Both the position numbers and the translations under genes were made by a program. A DNA stretch of 33,198 bases, from assembly GCA_903851655.1 (NCBI GenBank), contig CAINOV010000210.1, positions 1 through 33,198 of the forward strand, read 5' to 3'. A model generated the notes under the pieces. That model saw only the letters and a program-made list of their open reading frames with translations, did no database searches and was not told the origin of the DNA. Within the stretch, counting starts at the first letter, position 1. Every line of letters starts with the position of its first letter. Shown in pieces: positions 15,996 to 23,054 of the stretch. Origin of the DNA: an uncultured Caulobacterales bacterium. GTDB lineage: Bacteria; Pseudomonadota; Alphaproteobacteria; Caulobacterales; Caulobacteraceae.

Positions 15996-16988
15996 TCAAG
16001 GCGTCAGGGATCCGGCGTAGGCCGCCAGGGCGATCATGTCCTTTTCGGTCAGCCGGGCGACCACGGCCTGCATGGGCGTCGCCGCCTCCCCGCCTCTCCT
16101 GTGCACGGAAAACCCGTAGAGTTGCCGAAAGAGGTAGCTCGGCGAGCGACCGGCCAGGGGCGGACCAGCGGCGCCGGCCCCGCCGCGCAGACCGTCTCCA
16201 TGACAGGCGCCGCAGGGGACGGTCAGCCCGGATCCGCCCGTCCGAACCAGGCTCTCACCCCACGCCAGCGCACCCCTCGGGACGTAGGCCGTGTAGACAA
16301 GCCGCGGGTCCCGCCGCTCGAACCGCTCGAAATCCTCCGGCCCCTCCACGATCCGGTCGCCGAGGGGCTCGCCGGCCCCCGGGACGGGACGCAGGAGAAA
16401 CGCCTTGGCCTCGGACCCGGATATCCGGTCGGCCTCCACCACCCGGACGTGCGCCCGCGCCGGGATGCCGGCGAAATAGGCGGCCGCCGCGTCGATTTCC
16501 GCGTCCGTCGCGTTGGCGGCGACCTCCGCCATCAGCTGGGTCGGCACATAATCCGACGCAGCGGACCGGCGCGTTCCGGCGCGGAACGCCGCCACCTGAC
16601 GGCGGATATAGTCTGCGGGAAGCCCGCTCAGGGTGGCGTTTTCCGGTCGGCCGGACCCGTCCGGCAGATGGCAGAAGCCGCAGGCCGCCACCACGCCCCG
16701 TCGTCCGTTCAGAACCACCGCCGGCGCCGGCGGGTGACGGTCCGGAAACCAGTCCGGCGCCGCATAGCGATCATGGAGCGCGTCTTCGCTGAAACTGCGA
16801 CCGGCCCCGGGAAGTTCAACCCGCCGGCTGACCTCTGCAGCCGCCGGGCTCCCGGCTCTGGGCGTGTTGGCGGGCGGGAAGGCCCATTGCGGGAACCCTT
16901 CGGCCTGAGCAAAGGCGGCCAGCACGGTTGCTGCGACCCCGACCAGCGCCAGAACGCTCAGGCTGTTGAAACGCGCTGCAGACTTCAC
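15996..16988 (-). CDS. Exported diheme c-type cytochrome
   Basis: This is a 330-residue periplasmic cytochrome c with two haem-binding motifs, CGFCH (about 103-107) and CGACH (about 259-263), each in a cytochrome c domain. The N-terminal signal peptide ends near AFAQAEG. Arrangements like this are found in the c4/c553 family and in electron-transfer subunits of membrane dehydrogenases; no dehydrogenase lies next to it. The GTG at 16988 is preferred over the track start at 17057, because it gives a clean signal peptide and follows AGGGTGGGG, although spacing is short. Electron donor and acceptor are unknown. It converges with the esterase relic. Confidence 0.88.
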   Translation of the reverse strand: MKSAARFNSLSVLALVGVAATVLAAFAQAEGFPQWAFPPANTPRAGSPAAAEVSRRVELPGAGRSFSEDALHDRYAAPDWFPDRHPPAPAVVLNGRRGVVAACGFCHLPDGSGRPENATLSGLPADYIRRQVAAFRAGTRRSAASDYVPTQLMAEVAANATDAEIDAAAAYFAGIPARAHVRVVEADRISGSEAKAFLLRPVPGAGEPLGDRIVEGPEDFERFERRDPRLVYTAYVPRGALAWGESLVRTGGSGLTVPCGACHGDGLRGGAGAAGPPLAGRSPSYLFRQLYGFSVHRRGGEAATPMQAVVARLTEKDMIALAAYAGSLTP

Positions 16989-17181
16989 GAACCCCACCCT
17001 AATCCGAATCACCTGGCGGATCGATTGCCATCGCTGCGCCGCCCCGTCGCCACCCACGCGCGAACTATCCGCGAGACCGGACCGGCTTGCAATGGTGGCT
17101 CCGGCGCGCGTGCGACGCCGCCGCAGCGATCGTCATGACGACGGGACGCGGACCCGGCGCACCGCCCTGTTTCGCCCGGTC

Positions 17182-17661
17182 TCATCCATGAGCCGGGACC
17201 GACAGCAGATCGTCCAGGGCGGCGAACTGCTCGGGCCACGCGCCCGTACTGCCGGAGGCGATCGCCGCGTCGAGGGCGTCCCTGGAGGGATAGAGGTCGC
17301 GCACGACGACCCGCGTCCCGCCCTCCGTCGCCTCGAAGGTCACCGTCGTCACGGCCCCGTCCGCCTCTTCCTCATTGGTCCATACGAGACGGGAGGGCGG
17401 CGTGACCTCGATATACCGGCCGAAAAACGCCATGGGCTGGTCCGCAGCCGGGTGGCCGAAGACGTAGCGGTACGACCCTCCCACGCGCACATCCGTCTCG
17501 CAGGACAGGAAGGTGATGCCGAACGACGCCGGCGCCCACCAGCGCATGATCAACTCGGGTTTCGTCCACGCCTCGAACACCCGGTGCGCCGGGCCGTTGA
17601 CAATCCGCGTCGCCACCAGCTCCCGGTCCGAGATCCGCTCGACTGTTGTGCGTTCAGTCAT
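17182..17661 (-). CDS. SRPBCC (AHSA1-like) domain protein
   Basis: This is a 159-residue START/Bet v1-like protein of the AHSA1 group (activator of Hsp90 ATPase homologue 1-like). The pattern includes RIVNGPAHRVFEAWTKPEL, RWWAPASFG, GGSYRYVFGHP, EVTPPSRLVWTN and VTFEATEGGTRV. The fold binds hydrophobic ligands in a cavity; no ligand is known for these stand-alone bacterial members. The ATG follows AGGAG. It overlaps the upstream ArsR-type regulator by eight bases, the usual ArsR-SRPBCC operon, where the regulator is thought to control the pair. Confidence 0.93.
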   Translation of the reverse strand: MTERTTVERISDRELVATRIVNGPAHRVFEAWTKPELIMRWWAPASFGITFLSCETDVRVGGSYRYVFGHPAADQPMAFFGRYIEVTPPSRLVWTNEEEADGAVTTVTFEATEGGTRVVVRDLYPSRDALDAAIASGSTGAWPEQFAALDDLLSVPAHG

Positions 17662-18004
17662 CCGCCGTCTCCTGCCGTTTAGAATCTTCAACAACCGCGT
17701 CCAGGGCGTCGAAACGTGCGTCCCAGAGCCGGCGATGCCCCTCGATCCAGGCCGCCTCGGCCTCGAGACGGCGATGACCGAGCCGGCAGGTCCGCACGCG
17801 CCCCACCTTCTGCGTCGTGACGAGCCCCGCCTGCTCCAGGACGCCGACATGCTTCTTCATGCCCGTGAGGGTCATCTGGAACCTGTCGGCAAGATCCGTG
17901 ATCGAAGCGTCCGAACGCCTCAATCGCTCCAGGATCCCGCGCCGGGTGGCGTCGGAGAGCGCAGCGAACGTGACGTCGAGCTCAGACGGTAAATACTGAA
18001 CCAT
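17654..18004 (-). CDS. ArsR-family winged-helix transcriptional regulator
   Basis: This is a 116-residue ArsR-type regulator. LSDATRRGILERL (16-28) begins the winged helix, ITDLADRFQMTLTGMKKHVGVLEQAGLV forms the recognition helix and flank, and TTQKVGRVRTCRL is the wing. It has no metal-binding Cys pair, so it is of the non-metal class usually paired with AHSA1 proteins. Its stop overlaps the SRPBCC start by eight bases. There is no ribosome-binding site before the ATG, and an 18-base near-palindrome covers the start codon, which suggests a leaderless or tightly autoregulated transcript. Confidence 0.93.
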   Translation of the reverse strand: MVQYLPSELDVTFAALSDATRRGILERLRRSDASITDLADRFQMTLTGMKKHVGVLEQAGLVTTQKVGRVRTCRLGHRRLEAEAAWIEGHRRLWDARFDALDAVVEDSKRQETADD

Positions 18005-18013
18005 ATGGATCAG
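17996..18013. promoter_or_regulatory. Probable ArsR operator overlapping the arsR start codon
   Basis: CTGAACCAT-ATGGATCAG is an inverted repeat with one mismatched pair, centred on the arsR initiation codon (minus strand ATG at 18004-18002). A dimeric winged-helix regulator binding here would block its own transcription. The assignment to this ArsR protein is inferred from position. Confidence 0.5.
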
Positions 18014-18145
18014 TGTCTACACCGGGATCGGTCCTCCCGCAAGCCGCCCTGTCTGCGCACAGGATCGATGGGGACTGCTGTGGGACAGCGCCGGCGGCGG
18101 CGCAGGGTCGGGGGCGAGACCGACCCGGCGTCCCTTGCGCCCACG

Positions 18146-18607
18146 TCAGGGTTCCCGCCGGGCCACGGCCGCATGGATCTCGTCCGTGAGCTTGGTGTTG
18201 AGCGTCAGCAGCTCATGGATCTCGTCGGTGAGCTTGTTGTTCACCTTGATCAGCCGATGCGTAGCGTCCGAGATCTGCAGCAGGGCCTCGGCGTCCTGAT
18301 AGGTCTGGGCGGCCTGCTTGTCGGACGCCTTGGCGAGGACCTGCTGGCCGACCATGATCACCGACAGCAGCACGAGTTGCAGGAAGGTCTGCGAGATCCA
18401 GGAAATGATGGCGACCGTGCCCTGCTGCAGCGCCGCCGGCAGGCTGATCAGGGCGAGCGCGGCGAAGGCGTAGGCGCACCACATCGAGCCGACGGTTCGC
18501 GTGACCCAGACCGCGAGCCTGGCGTTGAAATCCAACGGATCCGCGGCGATCCCGCGCTGTTTCTCCCGCTGCGCAATGCGCGGGTGCGGCTGGTGTTGCT
18601 CGATCAT
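18146..18607 (-). CDS. Small two-helix membrane protein with coiled-coil tail
   Basis: This is a 153-residue membrane protein of unknown function. A polar start (MIEQHQPHPRIAQREK) is followed by ADPLDFNARLAVWVTRTVG, two transmembrane segments (about 40-60 and 68-92), then DKQAAQTYQDAEALL and a coiled coil. The arrangement resembles DUF1003-like bacterial membrane proteins; I am not certain of the family. The tail carries a 14-residue internal repeat, NNKLTDEIHELLTL then NTKLTDEIH, which extends the coiled coil by two heptads. The ATG at 18607 follows AGGAG at ten bases; the track's longer start adds an unrelated Arg-rich stretch. Confidence 0.75.
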   Translation of the reverse strand: MIEQHQPHPRIAQREKQRGIAADPLDFNARLAVWVTRTVGSMWCAYAFAALALISLPAALQQGTVAIISWISQTFLQLVLLSVIMVGQQVLAKASDKQAAQTYQDAEALLQISDATHRLIKVNNKLTDEIHELLTLNTKLTDEIHAAVARREP

Positions 18608-18797
18608 GCCCGGACCGCTCCTGACGTGTCTTTCCAGATCCCGCGCCGGGGCGCAGGGCCGGCGCTCCCGTTGCAAAGGGCGCCGGGATCAGACAGCGAT
18701 CATGGCGGAAGGCCCGCGGCATTGCGCAATGACAACTGCCGGGGACGAACGGGTCGCCGGGCGGCTGTGGGCGGACCTTCCGACGAAGGGCTCTGGG

Positions 18798-19127
18798 CTA
18801 TCTCTGCCAGTGACCCGGGATGAACCGCCAACCACGGGGTGTCTCGACCCATTCGGCGGGGATCCAGCGGCCCTCGCGGCGTTCGATCCAGTGGCCCGGC
18901 GCCCAGTGGTAGTCATCGCCGTCCCAGGCATAGTGCCCGGGATCCCAGACGAACCGTTCCCGCGGCCCGGGCGCCTCGACGATCACTTCGCGAACGGGGG
19001 GCGGCGGACGGCGCGGGACAAGCCGCTCCTCGATCACGATCCGTTCGCGGGGCGGCGGCGTCTCGGCGCAGCCGGACAGCAGGCCAGCTCCGGCCAGCGC
19101 AAGGGCAACAAGGACTTGAGGTTTCAT
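18798..19127 (-). CDS. YXWGXW-repeat-type lipoprotein
   Basis: This is a 109-residue lipoprotein. The signal peptide ends in a lipobox LLSGC with Cys at 20. A Pro/Arg/Glu-rich linker leads to Trp-rich repeats (FVWDPGHYAWDGDDYHWAPGHWIER and GWRFIPGHWQR), the signature of YXWGXW-repeat proteins, which are common envelope proteins of unknown function in Proteobacteria. The ATG follows AGGA. It is one of three consecutive minus-strand genes for small envelope proteins. Confidence 0.85.
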   Translation of the reverse strand: MKPQVLVALALAGAGLLSGCAETPPPRERIVIEERLVPRRPPPPVREVIVEAPGPRERFVWDPGHYAWDGDDYHWAPGHWIERREGRWIPAEWVETPRGWRFIPGHWQR

Positions 19128-19205
19128 GTTCGATCCTGTCGGTTAGGGAGTGGGTCGCCGGCGCGATGACCGGCGACCCGGGGGTTCGGTCAGAGGTGCG
19201 CCGCC

Positions 19206-19667
19206 TCAGAAGTCCCAGGCGCGTATGGCGGCGTCCGTCCAGCGCCCGGCCTCGTCAATATGCTTGACGGCGCGGTCGCGAAGTCCGCGGGCCTGAGGCG
19301 TATCCTCCTCACCGGAGACCTGGTTGTGGCTGTCGCGCAGCAGGTCCATCGCCTTGTGCAGGCGGCCCCGGTGGTCGCCCCAGGGGAAGTTGGCCGGCGG
19401 TTGGTCGTCAATGTCCTTGTCGTCGATGATGGCGGCCTGCTTCAACTCCTGGTAGGCGGCGCGGATTTCGTTGACGGCGCGCGCCTCCTCCGGCTTGGCG
19501 GGCGAGTCCCAGTCATCGTGCCGGGCGATGAGCCAATAGGCCTGCCGCAGGTTCGACATGGCATGGAGGTACGCCGGGTGTTGCACCCACCACTGGGCCT
19601 GAGCGGCCATCGGAAGCGCCAGAGCGATCAGAGCGCCGGCGGCGGCAATCTTCAATTTCATCTTCAT
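19206..19667 (-). CDS. Exported helical protein of unknown function
   Basis: This is a 153-residue exported protein. The signal peptide (1-24) ends AQA-QW. The mature part, starting WWVQHPAYLHAMSNLRQAYWLI, is strongly helical with amphipathic stretches and His/Asp/Trp residues, suggesting a four-helix bundle. I do not recognise a characterised family. The ATG at 19667 follows AGGAGG at five bases, so the track's start at 19727 is rejected. Upstream is an AT-rich region that presumably carries its promoter. Downstream on the same strand is the YXWGXW lipoprotein. Confidence 0.75.
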   Translation of the reverse strand: MKMKLKIAAAGALIALALPMAAQAQWWVQHPAYLHAMSNLRQAYWLIARHDDWDSPAKPEEARAVNEIRAAYQELKQAAIIDDKDIDDQPPANFPWGDHRGRLHKAMDLLRDSHNQVSGEEDTPQARGLRDRAVKHIDEAGRWTDAAIRAWDF

Positions 19668-20105
19668 GAGGTCCTCCTGCGATCGACAACGCTCGATCTC
19701 CGCCGTCGTGTCTATCCGGGGAAACATGAACCTTTTTGAAGCATAAATGTCAGATTCTATTCATTTGCCCGTCACGTTGTTTTGAACAGGCAAGCAATAC
19801 CCGCATTCCGGCAGCAACATCGTAAATTTTAGGAATAACATTTCCCCCGATAAGCGATTTAGAGACGTATTTCTGGTCGAGCTGACTTTGAATAACCTCC
19901 AGTCGGTTGAACAAACGTCTCTTGGATGGATGATCGAGGCCGGCCACCCGGAGTTGCGGGCCTTGCGCCTGTCGATGCGCCCCTCGACCTCGACCCCAGG
20001 GACGACGCCCGAAGGACGCGACCCGCGCCGTCGGGTCTTCCACCGACCGGTAGCGGTCGGTCGTGATCTCATGTTATCCGGACCTGACGGTGTCGAGGGG
20101 ACCCC
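19668..20105. other. AT-rich gap between the exported helical protein and the tRNA side
   Basis: About 440 bases without a confident gene. The part from roughly 19728 to 19915 is visibly richer in A and T than any flanking gene. It contains overlapping minus-strand ORFs (19750-20043 and 19761-20201) with no recognisable product. A hairpin ACCGACCG-GTAG-CGGTCGGT lies at 20042-20061. The segment ends near a tRNA-Thr gene, a usual site for integration, but I see no integrase or att duplication. Confidence 0.5.
20042..20061. other. Eight-pair hairpin, role unknown
   Basis: ACCGACCG, loop GTAG, CGGTCGGT is a perfect inverted repeat in the gap before a possible small ORF. No T-tract follows on either strand. 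It could be a transcript-stabilising or attenuation structure. Confidence 0.35.
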
Positions 20106-20216
20106 ATGGACACTCTCGAGTGGCGGAGGCGTTTTCCCTGGCGCCTCGCCCGGGTCGGAATCATCGGACAGCTTGTCGGCGGCGGCGTGCCCGTGAAGCA
20201 AGGCGCCGCGCCCTGA
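20106..20216 (+). CDS. Possible 36-aa small protein
   Basis: An ATG preceded by GAGGGG at five bases opens a 36-codon frame with the product MDTLEWRRRFPWRLARVG, then a glycine-rich hydrophobic end. The basic, amphipathic first half is plausible for a small membrane-associated peptide. There is no family recognition and no visible promoter, so this is a candidate only; the ORF is too short for the track. Confidence 0.25.
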   Translation: MDTLEWRRRFPWRLARVGIIGQLVGGGVPVKQGAAP

Positions 20217-20250
20217 GGCGTCGACGCCCCGACGGCCGCGGACAGGGGGC

Positions 20251-20326
20251 TGGTGCCGGTTGCAGGGATCGAACCCGCGACATCCAGTTTACAAAACTGG
20301 CGCTCTACCAACTGAGCTAAACCGGC
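20251..20326 (-). tRNA. tRNA-Thr (anticodon UGU)
   Basis: The reverse complement folds as a full cloverleaf. The acceptor GCCGGTT pairs with AACCGGC, the D arm is GCTCAGTTGGTAGAGC, the anticodon stem CCAGT/ACTGG encloses loop TTTGTAA with anticodon TGT, and the T arm carries GGTTCGATCC. The discriminator A and CCA are encoded. It reads ACA codons, rare in this GC-rich genome, and other Thr codons by wobble. Confidence 0.96.
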
Positions 20327-20338
20327 GCTTCGAGCGAC

Positions 20339-20367
20339 CCTATAGCAATCCCCGCGTCGCCTGACAA
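20339..20367 (-). promoter_or_regulatory. Sigma70-type promoter of tRNA-Thr
   Basis: On the minus strand TTGTCA (20367-20362) and TATAGG (20344-20339) are 17 bases apart. They place a transcription start a few bases before the mature tRNA 5' end at 20326. Spacing and position fit well. Confidence 0.6.
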
Positions 20368-20419
20368 AGCCCAACCTGCGTGTGGGGACCGCCCGTTGCG
20401 ACCCTCCTCCCGCCCCCCG

Positions 20420-21424
20420 TCAGATCTCGAGGCAGATCTTTCCGAAATGGGTCTGGGAGGCCTGGTGCATGAAGGCCTGAGCGATCTCGTCGAGGGGAAA
20501 GACCCGGTCGATCACCGGTTGCAGGCCATTGGCGTCGATGGCGGCGATCATGTCCTCCTGCGCGTCGTGGGAGCCGACCGTGATGCCCTTGATCGCCACG
20601 TTCTTGGTCATGGCCAGCGCCGTGGGCACCTCGCCGGACACGCCGGTCAGGACGCCGATGAGCGAGATATGCCCGCCGATCCGCGACGCGTGGATCGACT
20701 GGGTCAGGGTGCCCGGTCCGCCGATCTCCACCACCAGATCCACGCCCCGGCCGCCGGTCAGCGCCGCGGCCGCCTGGCCCCATTCGGGCGTGGAGCGATA
20801 ATTGATCAGGTGGTCGGCGCCCAGCGCCTTCAGCCGCTCCAGCTTTTCGTCAGACGAGGAGGTGGCGATCACCATGGCCCCGGCGGCCTTTGCGAACTGG
20901 ACGGCGAAGATCGACACCCCGCCCGTGCCCTGGGTCAGCACGATGTCGCCGGGCTGGATCCGGGCCTCCACCATCAGCGCGCGCCAGGCGGTCAGGGCGG
21001 CGCACGGCAGGGTCGCCGCCTGCTGGTGGCTCCATCCCGCCGGCAAACGCGTGAAGGCCTCGGCGGGCATGGCCACATACTCGGCCGCGAATCCGTCCGC
21101 ATGGTCGCCCGGCACGCCGGACAGGCGCGAAAGGCTGGGCGGTCCGCCGACCCAGCCGGGAAAGAAGGTGGAAAGCACCCGGTCCCCGGCCTTGAACCGG
21201 GTCACGCCCGCCCCGACGGCGACCACGTCTCCCGATCCATCCGACATCGGAATGCGGCCGTCCGGCGTCCGGATCATCCCCGCGACCACGGCGAAGTCAT
21301 GAAAATTCAGGGAGCTGGCGCGAACCCTCACCAGCACCTCCCCCGGTCCGGCGTGAGGCTCGGCGCGGGTGTCGATGACGAGCTTGTCCAGCCCGCCGGG
21401 CGACTTCAGTGCGGCGACCTTCAT
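20420..21424 (-). CDS. Zinc-independent MDR-family NAD(P)-dependent oxidoreductase
   Basis: This is a 334-residue medium-chain dehydrogenase/reductase without the zinc-binding Cys and His residues of alcohol dehydrogenases, hence of the quinone oxidoreductase-like group. SSLNFHDFAVVAG replaces the catalytic Cys region. PMSDGSGDVVAVG follows. The Rossmann fold has TQGTGGVSIFAVQFAKAAG (about 165-183), and EIGGPGTL is near the nicotinamide site. The substrate, perhaps a quinone or enone, is not predictable. The ATG follows GGAGGAGA. It lies downstream of, and is probably transcribed independently from, the 384-residue unknown gene. Confidence 0.9.
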   Translation of the reverse strand: MKVAALKSPGGLDKLVIDTRAEPHAGPGEVLVRVRASSLNFHDFAVVAGMIRTPDGRIPMSDGSGDVVAVGAGVTRFKAGDRVLSTFFPGWVGGPPSLSRLSGVPGDHADGFAAEYVAMPAEAFTRLPAGWSHQQAATLPCAALTAWRALMVEARIQPGDIVLTQGTGGVSIFAVQFAKAAGAMVIATSSSDEKLERLKALGADHLINYRSTPEWGQAAAALTGGRGVDLVVEIGGPGTLTQSIHASRIGGHISLIGVLTGVSGEVPTALAMTKNVAIKGITVGSHDAQEDMIAAIDANGLQPVIDRVFPLDEIAQAFMHQASQTHFGKICLEI

Positions 21425-21535
21425 GATGTCCGTCTCCTCCGGCCGATTTTCTGGGTCGCGTCCACGCCGGACGTCGCCCGTTTGGCTGAAGGGACTAAAT
21501 CGGACTGCGGCGCCCCAGGCAACGGCGCCGTTGCG

Positions 21536-22690
21536 TCAGGCGGCGGCGGACATGTCGTCGTTGAACACCAGTCCGGATTCGAAGTCATAGAAGATGTCGC
21601 AAAGCTCTTCCGGCGTGATCATGGCCAGCCGGTCCTGGGGGAACCGGAACCGCCAGAAGCTGACGATGTGATCGATCCCGGCCAGTCGCTCGCCCAGTTC
21701 GCGGAACATGTTGGGGGCCGACAGCAGGAACCCGCGAAACGGTCCGGCGCGACCGTGGGTGGTCAGCTCGGAATAGGCGTCGTCATAGATGTCGAGGGTC
21801 GAGCGGACCCGTTGGCAGGCCAGTCCCACGCGGCGGCGGACCTGCCCCCGCGTCGCCTCGATCTGGCTGCGGGTCTCGCTGTCCCCGGCGGTCCGCGGTT
21901 TCACCGTGTTGATTTCCTGGATCACCTGTCGCAGGCGGGGCATGAGCTCCGACAGCTGCCACTTGTAATAAAGGAACGCCTTCCAGCAGAAGATCCCCTC
22001 GTCGAACTGCCGGGGATCCAGCTGCAGCACGTCCCGCAGCGGATCGAGGTCACTGTCGATCTCGCTGGAGAGGATCTTGTTCACCAGGCGGCTGGCGTAG
22101 ACTGTCATGGCGGCATCATTGCCGCAGGACATGTTGACCAGGGGCGTGATCTCCTTCTGGACGAACGAGAACATGCGGTTGACGTCGGCTTCCGTCACTT
22201 CGAAGTAGCAACGCGCGGGCTCGAGCCCCGCCCGGCGGAGTTGCTCGCGCAGCAGAAACGGATCCAGGGACGGGATCGAGTCAATCATCTGCAACATGCG
22301 CACGTCGCTGGAATTGGGCTCGTAGGGTATGCCCAGCGCGCTCTCCATCAGATCCGCAAAGCGGCTCTGGCCGATGAACATGTAGCGCGCGCCCATGCGC
22401 AGATCCGTGTGATCGATGGGGATCAGGACCTTGGTCGCCGAACTGCGCGGACTGTCGAACATGTCGTATTCGTTGGCGCGCAGCCGGTGCTTGACGATCA
22501 GGCAACGGTTCAGCACCGGATTCTGGAAAAAGGGCGCCGACCGGTATTCGGATGTATCGCCGAACTTGCGGAACACCATCAGGAGATTGAGGACCCGCGC
22601 CGTGGAAGCGTTCATGTGCAGCCGTTGCAGGCTACGGACGCTTCGATCGTTCGACGACATGGCGAGACCCTGAACGGCAAGGCCGGGCAC
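21536..22690 (-). CDS. Uncharacterised 384-aa protein
   Basis: This is a long hypothetical protein without signal peptide or membrane helix. It is mostly helical and charged, with blocks such as RVLNLLMVFRKFGD, PIDHTDLRMGARYMFIGQS, CYFEVTEADVNRMFSFVQKE and FCWKAFLYYKWQLSEL, and an acidic end FYDFESGLVFNDDMSAAA. I recognise no catalytic motif. Codon use is normal for the genome and the frame is long and clean, so it is a real gene. The start is either GTG at 22690, after GGGGGGTGAAGG, or ATG at 22660 without a clear ribosome-binding site; I use GTG. It lies alone between the MDR oxidoreductase and a small membrane protein. Confidence 0.75.
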   Translation of the reverse strand: MPGLAVQGLAMSSNDRSVRSLQRLHMNASTARVLNLLMVFRKFGDTSEYRSAPFFQNPVLNRCLIVKHRLRANEYDMFDSPRSSATKVLIPIDHTDLRMGARYMFIGQSRFADLMESALGIPYEPNSSDVRMLQMIDSIPSLDPFLLREQLRRAGLEPARCYFEVTEADVNRMFSFVQKEITPLVNMSCGNDAAMTVYASRLVNKILSSEIDSDLDPLRDVLQLDPRQFDEGIFCWKAFLYYKWQLSELMPRLRQVIQEINTVKPRTAGDSETRSQIEATRGQVRRRVGLACQRVRSTLDIYDDAYSELTTHGRAGPFRGFLLSAPNMFRELGERLAGIDHIVSFWRFRFPQDRLAMITPEELCDIFYDFESGLVFNDDMSAAA

Positions 22691-22755
22691 GGCCCTTCAC
22701 CCCCCTCATCCTAGATCGCGGGCGGCTTACAAATGCCTAATATGTCTAGGGAAAA

Positions 22756-22944
22756 TCAGAAAAACTCGCCCCAGAACTGCGGCGCGCCCTGGAGAAACAT
22801 CGCGCAGAGACCGGACGCGACCACAAGCCCGACGACAATCTTCGGCGACAGACGCCGACGGCGGCGGATATGGGAGCCGCTCGACAGGAAGTTCGGCATG
22901 GCGTCTCGATGACTGACGATATTGTGACCGTTGATCGACCGCAT
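22756..22944 (-). CDS. Small single-pass membrane protein (62 aa)
   Basis: This is a 62-residue protein with a basic cytoplasmic half (SHIRRRRRLSPK) and one transmembrane helix (IVVGLVVASGLCAMFL), ending APQFWGEFF. The ATG at 22944 follows GAGG at five bases, and a TATAAT promoter lies about 55 bases upstream. The positive-inside rule predicts the C-terminus in the periplasm. Function is unknown. The track also lists an overlapping frame (22746-22958), which lacks a plausible membrane segment. Confidence 0.6.
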   Translation of the reverse strand: MRSINGHNIVSHRDAMPNFLSSGSHIRRRRRLSPKIVVGLVVASGLCAMFLQGAPQFWGEFF

Positions 22945-23000
22945 TCCAGCCTCATCAATTTTATTTGACCGCCCCCGACCAGCTAAGAACCTCTACGTGT

Positions 23001-23027
23001 ATTATAAGTTAATTTGAAGACTCTCAA
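23001..23027 (-). promoter_or_regulatory. TATAAT promoter of the small membrane protein
   Basis: On the minus strand a perfect TATAAT (23006-23001) lies downstream of TTGAGA (23027-23022) with a 15-base gap, slightly short. The surrounding sequence is AT-rich. The leader to the ATG at 22944 would be about 50 bases. Confidence 0.5.
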
Positions 23028-23054
23028 TTATGACCATTTGCAGGCTAATTGTGG

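Noticed and set aside
19750-20043. 97-residue minus-strand ORF in the AT-rich gap
   Set aside because: No ribosome-binding site found, no family, and it competes with another ORF of similar length on the same strand.
20251-20326. tRNA-Thr as an attachment site of an integrated element
   Set aside because: No integrase gene and no duplicated tRNA 3' end found in the window.
20396-22714. 772-residue plus-strand ORF
   Set aside because: It runs antisense through the MDR oxidoreductase and the 384-residue gene; its Arg/Gly/His/Gln-rich composition is typical of a GC-rich shadow frame.
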